Position numbers and translations under genes: made by a program. Shown in pieces: positions 9,759 through 18,674 of a stretch of DNA of 64,000 nucleotides; the stretch's first letter is position 1; every line of letters begins with the position of its first letter. The notes under the pieces are model-generated. The model had not been told where the DNA came from, made no database searches, and saw nothing but the letters and a program-made list of their open reading frames with translations. The stretch lies in contig NZ_VDLV01000001.1 in the NCBI RefSeq assembly GCF_013608025.1, positions 1-64,000 of the forward strand, written 5' to 3'. Origin of the DNA: Pseudomonas brassicacearum subsp. neoaurantiaca. Its GTDB lineage: Bacteria; Pseudomonadota; Gammaproteobacteria; Pseudomonadales; Pseudomonadaceae.

Positions 9759-9911
9759 CTATTGGGGTGTTCGACAATTGGCCACAATGGCCCGCAACGT
9801 AGGCATGCCACCGGTAGGTGACCGATCGGAGGCGGCAGGCTGTCCCGAGCGGTGGCTGGTAAATCGCCAGGCGGAAAAACTGTCGTAACGGTAATAAGTG
9901 GCGTAGTTCAT
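9759..9911 (-). CDS. Second leader ORF, Tyr-rich, between attenuator and DAHP synthase
   Basis: A 50-codon ORF in a different frame from the DAHP synthase. It starts MNYATYYRYDSFSAWRF: Tyr at 3, 6, 7 and 9, Phe at 12 and 17, Trp at 15. GAGGA lies eight bases before its ATG. It begins about 45 bases after the intrinsic terminator and stops 47 bases before the DAHP synthase ATG. The clustering of aromatic codons right after the start is what a tyrosine-sensing leader would show. No U-tract terminator follows it, so if functional it may act on translation or as a ribosome-stalling element rather than classical attenuation. Inference only. Confidence 0.5.
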   Translation of the reverse strand: MNYATYYRYDSFSAWRFTSHRSGQPAASDRSPTGGMPTLRAIVANCRTPQ

Positions 9912-9954
9912 GGCTCAATCCTCAAGTTGTCTGGTGCTGCGAATGTCTGGGGCC

Positions 9955-9996
9955 TGAAAAAACAAAACCCCCGGTCGGGAGGCCGACCGGGGGTTT
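9955..9996 (-). terminator. Attenuator terminator in DAHP synthase leader
   Basis: On the minus strand an 11-bp perfect stem (CCCCCGGTCGG / CCGACCGGGGG, loop CCTC) is followed by TTTTGTTTTTT. It lies between an aromatic-rich leader peptide and the DAHP synthase gene in the same orientation, and so has the position and form of an attenuation terminator. Confidence 0.85.
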
Positions 9997-10043
9997 GGAA
10001 AACTCTGGAAGGCGACCCGTTTGTCATGGGCGCCGTTTGGGTA

Positions 10044-10172
10044 TCAGGCGCGCCAGTGGCTAAACCAATACCCAAAATAAAAGCTGACCGGAGTCTGCAC
10101 GTTGTTCGCCCAGGCAGCCGCAACCGAGCGCAGGGCGCTGGCAGGTTGAACTGGTGAGAGGGCGTTGAACAT
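10044..10172 (-). CDS. Aromatic-rich leader peptide of the DAHP synthase attenuator
   Basis: A 42-codon ORF with GGAGA six bases before ATG. Its last third reads FYFGYWFSHW, that is Phe x3, Tyr x2 and Trp x2 within ten codons, then RA and stop. The codons for Phe-Gly-Tyr (TTTGGGTAT) are perfectly complementary over nine bases to the sequence spanning the stop codon (ATACCCAAA), giving a stem that a stalled ribosome would prevent. The strong terminator follows about 50 bases after the stop. This is the classical arrangement in which charged aromatic tRNA levels set readthrough into the biosynthetic gene. Confidence 0.8.
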   Translation of the reverse strand: MFNALSPVQPASALRSVAAAWANNVQTPVSFYFGYWFSHWRA

Positions 10173-10326
10173 GGTCTGTCTCCGATGAATGGTCCCGAGC
10201 TTACTAGAGCGCGACGCAGCCGTTCAATAAGAAAATTCTATTGACCGTTTAAAAACATTCGCCTCGCTTGAGTACGGCGGACTTTATGACAAACTCCAGC
10301 GTTGTGCTGACCCTTTCGGACGACCC

Positions 10327-11076
10327 ATGAACGCTTCAGTCTTTGCTGCTGCACAGGCCATCTCCATTGCCGGGGACGTCAGTGCCAATCTTTCGCGTCA
10401 TGAATCTTTCATGCAGGCCGCTGCCGAGCAGCACGTGCAAATGCTGGTGTTTCCCGAGTTGTCACTCACCGGTTATGAGCGAGGTCTGGCCGCGCAGTTG
10501 GCGATATTGCCTGACGACGCGATATTGCAGCCGCTGCGCGACCTGGCGCAGGCGTTGCGTTTGACCACGGTGGTCGGCATGCCGATTCGCCTGTCGGCAG
10601 GCGCGCCCGTGATAATCGGCGCATTGGTCCTGGGGGCGGATGGCTCCCTTGGGGTTTATAGCAAACAGCACCTGCACCCTGGCGAAGAGGTGGCCTTTGC
10701 GCCTGGTCATGGCGGTTCGTTGATGGACATGGGGACGGATCGCGTCGCCTGGGCGGTATGTGCCGATTTTTCCCACGCCAGCCATGCCGCCGCAGCCGCG
10801 GAGCGGGGCGCCACGGTGTATGCGGCGGGCGTGTTGATCACCGACGGTGGCTACGTACCGGATACGGCGCTGCTACAAGGTTACGCGCGGCAACACGCCA
10901 TGACGGTCCTGATGGCCAATCATGGTGGCGCCACCGGGGGCTGGGAGTCAGCCGGTCGCAGCGCGATCTGGGGGCCGGACGGTTCGCTGATCGTGGCGGC
11001 GCCAGGTGTTGGCGAACAGTTGGTTATCGTCCGTCGGCGTGACAATGGCTGGGCTGGGCAGGTCGTGTCGCTTTGA
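10327..11076 (+). CDS. Carbon-nitrogen hydrolase (nitrilase superfamily)
   Basis: A 249-residue nitrilase-fold amidohydrolase. The Glu-Lys-Cys triad is visible: Glu in FPELSLTGYE (about residue 43), Lys in YSKQHLHPGEE (about 114), and Cys in WAVCADFSHASHA (about 144). The length is typical of single-domain amidases and N-carbamoyl hydrolases; the substrate cannot be told. It is divergent from the DAHP synthase leader and is followed after 10 bases by a GNAT gene, so the two are probably co-transcribed. Confidence 0.9.
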   Translation: MNASVFAAAQAISIAGDVSANLSRHESFMQAAAEQHVQMLVFPELSLTGYERGLAAQLAILPDDAILQPLRDLAQALRLTTVVGMPIRLSAGAPVIIGALVLGADGSLGVYSKQHLHPGEEVAFAPGHGGSLMDMGTDRVAWAVCADFSHASHAAAAAERGATVYAAGVLITDGGYVPDTALLQGYARQHAMTVLMANHGGATGGWESAGRSAIWGPDGSLIVAAPGVGEQLVIVRRRDNGWAGQVVSL

Positions 11077-11086
11077 TGAGGTTTCC

Positions 11087-11521
11087 ATGAATTTCCAATG
11101 GCGTGCGGCTGAGGTCGGCGACATCGAATTTGCCCGGCAACTGACTTGCCGCAACATGCTTCCCTACTATCTGCGCCATGATTTGCTGTGGCAGGACGAG
11201 GCGTTCGACCTTGCCTGGGTTATCCGCCAGAACTGGATCATCCACCGTGATGACCAGGCGCTGGGTTTCGTCAGCCTTAGCCGCGACGCTCGCGCCTTGT
11301 ATATCCGAGAGCTTCAAATAGATCAGGCATTTCGTCGGCAGGGCGCCGGAACCTGGGCGATCGGACAGGTCTGGGCAATGGTGGCACTTGAACATCGACC
11401 GGCATTGCGCCTGACGGTCTTTAAGGATAATCCGGCCAGGGCCCTTTATGAGCGCATGGGGCTGGTGGTGGTCGGCGAAGACGAGTGTTTCCTGAGGATG
11501 CAGCGAGACGTAGGTGCTTGA
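11087..11521 (+). CDS. GNAT family N-acetyltransferase
   Basis: A 144-residue acetyltransferase. The acetyl-CoA binding motif A is seen as LQIDQAFRRQGAGTWAIGQV (Q/RxxGxG/A type, about residues 79-98) and the downstream FKDNPARALYERMGLVVVGE is motif B, where the Asn and Tyr are conserved. ATG 11087 has TGAGG upstream and starts directly at the fold; the frame continues upstream into the previous gene. The substrate is unknown. Confidence 0.88.
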   Translation: MNFQWRAAEVGDIEFARQLTCRNMLPYYLRHDLLWQDEAFDLAWVIRQNWIIHRDDQALGFVSLSRDARALYIRELQIDQAFRRQGAGTWAIGQVWAMVALEHRPALRLTVFKDNPARALYERMGLVVVGEDECFLRMQRDVGA

Positions 11522-11648
11522 GGCTTTGAGTGTCGGGTTGAGAAGATGTGTTGTAACTTTTATCTGCCCGTTTGCGCTAGGTCTGCCGAGTGCTTTTTTG
11601 CTAAGGTGTGGGGCAACCCATACAAGACCAAAATCGTGAGGTGTCTGC

Positions 11649-12290
11649 TTGATTAGGGTGTTAGTGGTCGATGACCATGATCTCGTCCGTACGGGCATTA
11701 CACGGATGCTGGCTGACATCGACGGCCTGCAGGTAGTTGGCCAGGCCGAGTCCGGGGAAGAATCCCTGATCAAGGCGCGTGAATTGAAACCCGACGTGGT
11801 GCTGATGGACGTCAAGATGCCGGGCATCGGCGGCCTTGAAGCCACGCGTAAATTGCTGCGCAGCCATCCTGATATCAAGGTCGTTGCGGTGACGGTGTGT
11901 GAGGAAGATCCATTCCCGACCCGGTTGTTGCAGGCAGGCGCGGCGGGCTACCTCACCAAGGGCGCCGGCCTGAACGAGATGGTCCAGGCGATCCGCCTGG
12001 TGTTTGCCGGGCAGCGCTACATCAGCCCGCAGATCGCCCAGCAATTGGCGATCAAGTCATTCCAGCCGACCAACGATTCGCCTTTCGATGCGCTCTCCGA
12101 GCGGGAAATCCAGATTGCCTTGATGATTGTCGGCTGCCAGAAAGTCCAGATCATCTCCGACAAACTCTGCCTGTCGCCCAAGACCGTCAATACCTACCGT
12201 TACCGTATCTTCGAAAAGCTTTCGATCAGCAGTGACGTCGAGTTGACGCTGCTGGCGGTGCGTCATGGCATGGTCGATGCCAGCGCCTGA
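11649..12290 (+). CDS. gacA: Response regulator GacA
   Basis: A 213-residue response regulator with an N-terminal receiver domain (VDDHD acidic pocket, phospho-acceptor Asp in LMDVKMPG at residue 54, Lys in YLTKGAG) and a C-terminal LuxR-type helix-turn-helix ([30 protein letters not shown]). It uses a TTG start, as is usual for gacA in pseudomonads. In this genus GacA is phosphorylated by GacS and activates the small RNAs that titrate RsmA/E, controlling secondary metabolism. uvrC follows after two bases, the conserved gacA-uvrC pairing. Confidence 0.97.
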   Translation: MIRVLVVDDHDLVRTGITRMLADIDGLQVVGQAESGEESLIKARELKPDVVLMDVKMPGIGGLEATRKLLRSHPDIKVVAVTVCEEDPFPTRLLQAGAAGYLTKGAGLNEMVQAIRLVFAGQRYISPQIAQQLAIKSFQPTNDSPFDALSEREIQIALMIVGCQKVQIISDKLCLSPKTVNTYRYRIFEKLSISSDVELTLLAVRHGMVDASA

Positions 12291-12292
12291 TA

Positions 12293-14116
12293 ATGACTGA
12301 ACAGTTTGATCCAAGTGCCTTCCTGTCGACCTGCAGCGGCCGCCCTGGCGTGTACCGCATGTTCGACAGCGATGCGCGCCTGCTTTATGTAGGCAAGGCC
12401 AAGAACCTCAAGAAGCGCCTGGCCAGCTATTTCCGCAAGACCGGCCTCGCTCCGAAGACCGCCGCCCTGGTGGGGCGCATCGCGCAAATCGAAACGACGA
12501 TCACGGCCAACGAAACCGAGGCGTTGCTGCTCGAGCAGACGCTGATCAAAGAGTGGCGCCCGCCTTATAACATCCTGCTGCGCGACGACAAATCCTACCC
12601 GTATGTGTTTTTGTCCGACGGCGCATTTCCACGCCTGAGCATTCATCGCGGGGCCAAGAAGGCCAAGGGACGGTACTTTGGTCCTTACCCTAGTGCGGGC
12701 GCGATTCGTGAAAGCCTGAGTCTGCTGCAGAAGACCTTCTTCGTCCGCCAATGTGAAGACAGCTATTACAAGAACCGTACCCGACCGTGCCTGCAATACC
12801 AGATCAAACGCTGCAAGGCGCCATGTGTCGGGCTCGTCGAGCCCGAAGTCTATGCCGAGGACGTGCGTCACTCGGTGATGTTCCTGGAAGGACGCAGCAA
12901 TGCGCTGACCGATGAACTGTCGGCCGCCATGGAAGAAGCCGCCGTCAACCTTGAATTCGAGCGCGCCGCGGAGCTCCGCGACCAGATCGGACTATTGCGC
13001 CGGGTTCAGGATCAGCAAAGCATGGAAGGCGGCAGCGGCGACGTCGATATCGTGGCAGCGTTCATCAACCCGGGCGGCGCCTGTGTGCATTTGATCAACG
13101 TGCGGGGCGGCCGGGTTTTGGGTAGCAAGAACTTCTTCCCTCAAGTAGGGATCGAGGAAGACGTGTCCGAAGTCATGGCCGCTTTCCTGGGCCAGTACTA
13201 CATCAGCAGCCCAGAACGCGACCTGCCCAGCGAACTGATCGTCAACGTGGTCCATGAGGACTTCCCGGCCCTGATCGAAGCCATCGACAAGCTTCGTGGT
13301 CGCGAACTGACCATCAGCCATCGTGTGCGCGGAACCCGTGCGCGGTGGCAACAATTGGCCGTGACCAACGCGGAGCAGGCCCTCGGTGCGCGTTTGGCCA
13401 ACCGCCAGCACGTTGCGGCACGGTTCGATGCCTTGGCTGACGTCCTGAATCTGGACGAGCCACCGCAGCGGCTTGAGTGCTACGACATCAGCCATTCCAG
13501 CGGCGAGGCAACCGTTGCCTCCTGCGTGGTGTTCGGCCCGGAAGGCCCGATCAAGTCCGATTACCGGCGTTACAACATCGAAGGCGTCACCCCCGGCGAT
13601 GACTACGCGGCCATGCACCAGGCGCTGATGCGGCGCTTCGGCAAGATAAAGGACGGGGAGGGCAAGCTGCCGGACGTCCTGCTGGTGGACGGTGGCAAGG
13701 GCCAGTTATCCATGGCCCGCGACGTGCTCAACGAATTGGCGGTCCCGGACTTGATCCTGCTCGGTGTGGCCAAGGGCGCGACGCGCAAGGCCGGTTTCGA
13801 GACCCTGTACCTGAACGACGCGGCCCATGAATTCACCCTGAAAGGGGATTCGCCGGCCTTGCACCTGATCCAGCAGATCCGCGACGAAGCCCACCGTTTC
13901 GCTATCACCGGCCACCGTGCCCGTCGCGGCAAGACCCGCCGTACTTCCACGCTGGAAGGCGTGGCAGGGGTGGGGCCGACGCGCCGGCGTGATCTGTTGA
14001 AACATTTTGGTGGCTTGCAGGAGCTGTCTCGTGCCAGCATCGAGGAAATAGCCAAAGCACCCGGTATCAGTAAAAAGCTCGCAGAGTCGATTTATGCAAA
14101 CCTGCATAGCGAGTAG
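12293..14116 (+). CDS. uvrC: Excinuclease ABC subunit C
   Basis: A 607-residue UvrC making the dual incisions of nucleotide excision repair. Domain order seen: GIY-YIG nuclease (PGVYRMF...[14 protein letters not shown], residues about 17-45), UVR motif binding UvrB ([19 protein letters not shown], about 220), RNase H-like endonuclease with VDGGKGQL near 465, and tandem helix-hairpin-helix ([19 protein letters not shown] and [13 protein letters not shown]) at the end. It is full length and follows gacA by two bases. Confidence 0.98.
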   Translation: MTEQFDPSAFLSTCSGRPGVYRMFDSDARLLYVGKAKNLKKRLASYFRKTGLAPKTAALVGRIAQIETTITANETEALLLEQTLIKEWRPPYNILLRDDKSYPYVFLSDGAFPRLSIHRGAKKAKGRYFGPYPSAGAIRESLSLLQKTFFVRQCEDSYYKNRTRPCLQYQIKRCKAPCVGLVEPEVYAEDVRHSVMFLEGRSNALTDELSAAMEEAAVNLEFERAAELRDQIGLLRRVQDQQSMEGGSGDVDIVAAFINPGGACVHLINVRGGRVLGSKNFFPQVGIEEDVSEVMAAFLGQYYISSPERDLPSELIVNVVHEDFPALIEAIDKLRGRELTISHRVRGTRARWQQLAVTNAEQALGARLANRQHVAARFDALADVLNLDEPPQRLECYDISHSSGEATVASCVVFGPEGPIKSDYRRYNIEGVTPGDDYAAMHQALMRRFGKIKDGEGKLPDVLLVDGGKGQLSMARDVLNELAVPDLILLGVAKGATRKAGFETLYLNDAAHEFTLKGDSPALHLIQQIRDEAHRFAITGHRARRGKTRRTSTLEGVAGVGPTRRRDLLKHFGGLQELSRASIEEIAKAPGISKKLAESIYANLHSE

Positions 14117-14148
14117 AATGCCCGTCAACCTCGTAGCCAGTTGTGCCG

Positions 14149-14709
14149 ATGAATATCCCAAACCTGATTACCGTTCTACGCGTCCTACTCATCCCGATCT
14201 TCATTTTGCTGTTCTATTTGCCGTACCACTGGAGCTACTTGGCCTCCGCCTCGGTATTCGCCTTCGCCGCCGCGACGGATTGGCTCGACGGCTACCTGGC
14301 CCGCCGCCTGGAGCAAAGCACGCCGTTCGGCGCGTTCCTCGACCCGGTGGCCGACAAGCTGATGGTCGCGGTGGCCCTGGTGCTGCTGGTGCAAGAACAC
14401 GGCAACCTCTGGCTGACCCTGCCGGCGGCGGTGATCATCGGACGCGAAATCGTCGTATCGGCCCTGCGCGAATGGATGGCCGAGCTGGGCGCCCGCGCCC
14501 AGGTCGCCGTCTCGAACCTCGGCAAATGGAAAACCGCCGCGCAAATGCTGGCCCTGGTGATTTTGCTGGCGAATCCCTCGGATTTCAGCTTCTGGGTCTT
14601 GTTGGGCTACGCCTTGCTGCTGGTGTCCGCTGGCCTGACGCTGTGGTCGATGGTCCAATACCTGCGCGCCGCCTGGCCGCACCTGCGGACTGATGTAGAT
14701 CCGAAATAA
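14149..14709 (+). CDS. pgsA: CDP-diacylglycerol--glycerol-3-phosphate 3-phosphatidyltransferase
   Basis: A 186-residue membrane enzyme making phosphatidylglycerol phosphate. It starts [16 protein letters not shown], the family-typical amphipathic start, and has the CDP-alcohol phosphotransferase signature [22 protein letters not shown] with the spaced aspartates (DG-AR-G-D-D) at about residues 44-66, then VADKLM. At least four hydrophobic helices follow. It ends the gacA-uvrC-pgsA block, with tRNA-Gly downstream, an order conserved in Pseudomonas. Confidence 0.97.
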   Translation: MNIPNLITVLRVLLIPIFILLFYLPYHWSYLASASVFAFAAATDWLDGYLARRLEQSTPFGAFLDPVADKLMVAVALVLLVQEHGNLWLTLPAAVIIGREIVVSALREWMAELGARAQVAVSNLGKWKTAAQMLALVILLANPSDFSFWVLLGYALLLVSAGLTLWSMVQYLRAAWPHLRTDVDPK

Positions 14710-14772
14710 AACTTTTTTGAATCAAAGGGTTGACGGCGTGTTTGGAATCTATAGAATGCGCCACACCAAGAC

Positions 14773-14848
<76 letters not shown>

Positions 14849-14855
14849 AGTATTT

Positions 14856-14889
14856 AAAAATGGATCTCTGAAAAGGGGTCCATTTTTTT
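14856..14889 (+). terminator. Intrinsic terminator after tRNA-Gly
   Basis: Inverted repeat AAAAATGGA / TCCATTTTT with extra inner pairs and a run of seven T residues, starting eight bases after the tRNA. Confidence 0.8.
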
Positions 14890-14942
14890 CGTCCAAAGCA
14901 AAGTCTTTTTTTTGTTTTTTTGCCGCGCTTCCCTAAAAGCAG

Positions 14943-15192
14943 TCAGCAACGGTTGGTGGGCAGCTGCATTTCCGTGGCGGCATGAAGAAGTTGGACGACC
15001 TCAATCACGCCGACGTTTACCACGCGGTAAAACACCATGTGCCATGCGCCTTTGTCCGACCCATGAGGGCGTTCGGGCGACCAAAGTCCCGCGAGATAGG
15101 GCGGTAGTCTAAGCTCACCACTCAGGAGACTCACAATATGCGCTATCGGCATGTTCCTGGTGAGGGGTGAGCACAACGTTTTGCGTCGCCAT
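14943..15192 (-). pseudogene. Collapsed parD-parE toxin-antitoxin remnant
   Basis: At 15192 an ATG with GGAG six bases upstream starts MATQNVVLTPHQEH, the hallmark N-terminus of ParD/CC2985 antitoxins. After about 14 residues the match is lost and the frame stops. In another frame on the same strand the sequence then shows the C-terminal half of a ParE/RelE toxin (HMVFYRVVNVGVIEVVQLLH, 14943 to about 15110). The rest of parD and the start of parE are missing, which fits one internal deletion. The remnant sits right behind the tRNA-Gly gene, a common integration neighbourhood. Confidence 0.65.
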
Positions 15193-15194
15193 AA

Positions 15195-15408
15195 TTAGCT
15201 CCAGCTCTGGGCAACCAAGATGGTACCCACGATCAGCCCAACCTCGCCCAGCCCGCGAACGCTACAGCCAACGCTTAACAATATCAGCGCGAAAACAGTT
15301 ACGTTCCTCTCCCAGCCCTGCCCGTCGATGCTCCGTTTCTCAACGTCTTCACGCATGATCGATAAGATGTTGCGGCTGCCGGCAGCACTGTGACTTTCTG
15401 TGAATAAT
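15195..15408. other. No gene recognised
   Basis: Between the parD remnant and the frameshifted transporter. Six-frame reading gives only unconvincing short frames; a hydrophobic stretch on the minus strand (FALILLSVGCSV) has no clear start signal or homology that I can name. Confidence 0.4.
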
Positions 15409-16303
15409 TCATTGACCTGACTGCGCAGCCGGGGCGGCATTGATTGTGCCAGGGGATTTACGATAGAGGCCGACTGCCAATCCCAAAATGATGATCGCAA
15501 TTGAAATCAAGTTCGGTGTCGAGATGTGTTCGCCGATAATCAGCATTGAACTGCCGATGCCGAATACCGGGATCAGCAACGATAGCGGTGCCACTGTTGA
15601 AACAGGATAAAGTTTCAACAGCGAGTTCCATCCCCAATAGGCAAAGTGTGTGGCCAGATAAACCTGGAAATAATCGATAGCACAGCCGTCAGGTCGAGAC
15701 TGCTTTGCAGGTTCTCAAAGGGCGCGGCACCTTGCATGAGCCAGGCGATGAAGAAGAGCGGGATGGGTGGAAACAGACTGGCCCAGACCATAAATGAACA
15801 GATTTCTTTGACACCGGATTTCTTGATAATGACGTTGCCGATGCTCCATGCGATGGCACTTAGCACAATCAGCATACTCCAAGTATCGCGTGCTCCCCTT
15901 GCTGGATAGAAATGATGCCTCCCAACCCAACCAATGCCAGCAGCGCACCGAGAAGCTGAGCACCGCGAAGCTTCTCTTTGAACAGTAACGCCCCCCAACC
16001 CATGGTGAAGAACACGCTGAGCTGGATGATCAGCGAAGCAATACCGGGGCTGACGCCGACCTGAATGCCATAATTGATCACGCCCCACATACCCAATCCA
16101 AAAATGAAGCCGTAGGCGGCAACATAGCGGAACGGGATGGCGGGGCGCTTGATGAAGAACACCAAAGGTAGGGCGGCGAGCGCAAAGCGTATACCCGTTA
16201 ACACAAAGGGATCGATCGAGCGTAATCCCAGCTTGGTAATTGGAAAATTAACTCCCCACACCAGGGTGACCAATATCGCCAGCACCAAATGTTTTTTCTG
16301 CAT
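15409..16303 (-). pseudogene. EamA/DMT-family transporter with two frameshifts
   Basis: Three consecutive frames on the minus strand together give one drug/metabolite exporter of about 295 residues with ten membrane helices. Frame one starts MQKKHLVLAILVTLVWGVNF at 16303 with GAGG upstream and runs to GIISIQQGEH; the reading then shifts near 15895, at a GGGG run, into DTWSMLIVLSAIAWSIGNV; it shifts again near 15668 into FQVYLATHFAYWGWNSLLKL and ends QSGQ. Each half holds an EamA repeat. Both breaks are at short runs, so real decay or base-call errors are possible; the decayed surroundings favour decay. It follows the truncated asparagine synthetase on the same strand. Confidence 0.75.
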
Positions 16304-16322
16304 GTCACTAGCCTCACGTTAA

Positions 16323-16350
16323 GCGGCATACCGTGATAACGGTATGCCGC
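16323..16350. terminator. Perfect 12-bp inverted repeat between asn-synthetase and EamA genes
   Basis: GCGGCATACCGT / ACGGTATGCCGC around a four-base loop (GATA), in the 54-base gap between the two minus-strand genes. There is no T-run, so it may be a factor-independent hairpin, a transcript stabiliser or an operator. Confidence 0.5.
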
Positions 16351-16357
16351 ATTTCAA

Positions 16358-17704
16358 TCAGTTCAATGCGAACCGCTTCTGCATCAGGCAAAGCCCTGTG
16401 ATTTCCATCAGAAGGTTATCTGCCGATGCACGCTGTGCCGGTGATAGCGAAGGCAGTATGGCCAGCAGGCCACGAACCTTGACCGGGTCGAAGAATGGAA
16501 CTTGGCTCAGTGCCGGGCCGTTGAGTACGTCGTGCATCATTTCATACAGTTTCGACTGCGGGCTCTGGGCGGCAGGTGGTGCACGGAAGTACTGTTTCTT
16601 ACGGTCATACACGGCTTGAGGAACGTATGGCCGCATAGCCTCACGCAGTGCGTATTTCTCAGTGGCGCCACGGACTTTCATCGAGACTGGGAGACGGCAC
16701 GCAGCTTCGATCACTCGGTGATCGAGCAGAGGCGGACGACCTTCCAGGCTGCCAGCCATTTCCATGCGATCACCCAGGGAGGTCAGTACCACGTTTGGCA
16801 GACTGGATTTGGCGACCATGTACAGCGAGCGGTTCACGGGTTCCCAACCATTGAGAGCTCTAGGGCTCAAACGGTCATAAAACTGGCGATAGGCATCCAC
16901 GTCACAGAAACGCTCACGGAAGTCATCGCTGTACAGTTGCGCAAGCGGGCTAAACAGCGCCGACTGGGTTTCGAGCCACGACACCCCGTGACCTAGCTCC
17001 TTGTGTACCCAGTCAACGCCGCCGGTGCCGCCTTCCAGGTAACGGTTTTCGCTTTCATGCAGGCGTTTGGCCAATGCAGCGATGACGCCCGGGTCCTGAT
17101 GTTCATGGTTGTAGAGCACCATATCGCGTCGGTAATGAGGATAACCGCCGAAAACCTCGTCGGCGCCTTCACCGGTAAGTACAGCACGCATGCCTTGTTT
17201 CTGAACAAACTTGCACAGCAGGTATTTGGCGACGCTGTGGGCATTGGCGAAAGGCATCTCCGCATGCCAGAGGGCGTTTTCGAAGTTATCGGCCATGTCG
17301 GACGAGTCGACCGACAACACATGCAGGTTGGCCCGATTGTGCTGGGCGGCTATTTCTGCGTACTGGCGTTCGTCAAAACCTTCTGCGCCTTCGAAAGACA
17401 GGTGGAACGCCTCTAGAGGTTTGCCGGTCAGCTCGGTTGCGATCCCCAACATGGCCGATGAATCGAGGCCGCCGCTCAGGCATACGCCCACCGGTACGTC
17501 AGCGTGCAGTCGCAGACGTACCGACTCTTCAATGGTATGGCGCAGGGACTCGATCATCTGGGCCTCGGACTGGTTGCTGCCAGCCGTGTCGCTCGTAGGA
17601 AAGTCCCAATCCCAATACTGTTCGGTTTGCAGGCCATGGTGGGCGCCCCGGCCTATTTCCAGGCCCAGGGTACGCCGGTGGACGCCAGCGACTTGAGAAA
17701 CCAT
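16358..17704 (-). CDS. Asparagine synthetase C-terminal domain, glutaminase half missing
   Basis: From TEQYWDWDFP (about 17627) to the stop this is the synthetase domain of an AsnB-type amidotransferase. The ATP pyrophosphatase loop VCLSGGLDSSAM, TGEGADEVFGGYPHYR and LGDRMEMAGSLEGRPPLLDHRV are all present. The N-terminal class II glutaminase domain, with its Cys2 nucleophile and roughly 190 residues, is absent. The frame stays open to an ATG at 17704, but those first 26 or so residues are antisense to a LysR remnant and lack homology. So the gene was cut by a rearrangement near 17630. Such proteins often belong to small-molecule amidation pathways; the next gene is an exporter. Confidence 0.75.
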   Translation of the reverse strand: MVSQVAGVHRRTLGLEIGRGAHHGLQTEQYWDWDFPTSDTAGSNQSEAQMIESLRHTIEESVRLRLHADVPVGVCLSGGLDSSAMLGIATELTGKPLEAFHLSFEGAEGFDERQYAEIAAQHNRANLHVLSVDSSDMADNFENALWHAEMPFANAHSVAKYLLCKFVQKQGMRAVLTGEGADEVFGGYPHYRRDMVLYNHEHQDPGVIAALAKRLHESENRYLEGGTGGVDWVHKELGHGVSWLETQSALFSPLAQLYSDDFRERFCDVDAYRQFYDRLSPRALNGWEPVNRSLYMVAKSSLPNVVLTSLGDRMEMAGSLEGRPPLLDHRVIEAACRLPVSMKVRGATEKYALREAMRPYVPQAVYDRKKQYFRAPPAAQSPQSKLYEMMHDVLNGPALSQVPFFDPVKVRGLLAILPSLSPAQRASADNLLMEITGLCLMQKRFALN

Positions 17705-18028
17705 GACTGCCTGTTATACCGAGTGCCTTCCACCGGAAAGCTTGAGCGCTGGCCGCTACCGGATAAGTCCCACAACGGCACTCAGGACCTGCGAGCCGTG
17801 CTGGTCTGCAACAACATCGACATGCTTTTCAACGCCGCTATGGAAGGGCGGGGCATCGCCTGCCTGCCGGAATTCGCTGTCAAGGAGGCCCTTGAATCCG
17901 GAGCACTGCAGGCCGTGCTGACCCAGGAGGTGACCCGCACCATTCACTTCAGCGTGCTGTGGCCGCCGAACCGCTTTATCACGCCCAAGCTGCGCTGTTT
18001 CGTGGATTTCATTTCTTTGCATATGTGA
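17630..18028 (+). pseudogene. LysR-family regulator, C-terminal fragment
   Basis: About 130 residues of a LysR substrate-binding domain: MVGAPAYFQAQGTPV and the characteristic DLRNHDCLLYRVP, then NAAMEGRGIACLPEFAVKEAL and a normal C-terminus with stop at 18028. The helix-turn-helix and the first half of the effector domain are absent; homology starts within a few bases of where the asparagine synthetase homology begins on the other strand. It is therefore a remnant marking the same breakpoint. Confidence 0.7.
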
Positions 18029-18240
18029 GTGGGTGCGCGACAGGCTGATTGAACGGTTTTTGCGTGAAAGCGGGTGGGCCTGTCACCTATAGCGGAGGCT
18101 ACAATTGAGGGGAGGGTTGAGCTGCCGCCCGCCAGCGCTCCGCCAGTTTGGTGCCTAAATCTGAGAATGGACGAGCACGTCAAGGTTCACTCTTCGCAGC
18201 CAGTCAATGAGTATCTGCCAATCAGAGTAAAGCCCTTTGG

Positions 18241-18606
18241 CTACTCGACAAGCTCGACGTAATCAGACTCGCCGCCTCCAGTCGCTCCGGACAACCAACC
18301 CCAAACGAAGTGGAGAGTCGTGCGCCCAGCTGGGTCGGCGCCCACCGTACCGCGCGACCAACCCGCAAGAAGCTCACCATTAGTAGTTAAGCAGTGATAA
18401 AGAAGTTCAATGGTATCGGGGCCCGTCACGCGACCCACCTGGTTTCCTGTCCGGATCCGTCCGCCTTGGTAGCGGCTGGTAATGGCACCGTCTTCGACAA
18501 AGTATTGAAATATCGTGCCGGCACCTGATAACCCTTTGGTGTTGTTCGCTACTGTGAATCGACGATTGTTCAAGCGCTCGCTGATTAGGGAAAACGCGAT
18601 TTCCAT
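18241..18606 (-). CDS. Small hypothetical protein of the family often mislabelled N-acetylglutamate synthase
   Basis: A 121-residue protein built of short beta strands: VANNTKGLSGAGTIFQYFVE, SRYQGGRIRTGNQVGR and TNGELLAGWSRGTV. This pattern (NxxxGxxxxxTxFxY, YxGGxIxxGxxxG, GxxxxGxxxS) belongs to a widespread small-protein family that databases sometimes name N-acetylglutamate synthase without catalytic evidence. There is no acetyl-CoA motif. The start at 18606 has AGGA about 12 bases upstream, which is a little far. The function is unknown. Confidence 0.65.
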   Translation of the reverse strand: MEIAFSLISERLNNRRFTVANNTKGLSGAGTIFQYFVEDGAITSRYQGGRIRTGNQVGRVTGPDTIELLYHCLTTNGELLAGWSRGTVGADPAGRTTLHFVWGWLSGATGGGESDYVELVE

Positions 18607-18674
18607 AGGTTTCGTGTCCTTCCTTTGAGAAATCCATTCAAATTTACACTCACCTTAAACCAGGCTACGTAGCG

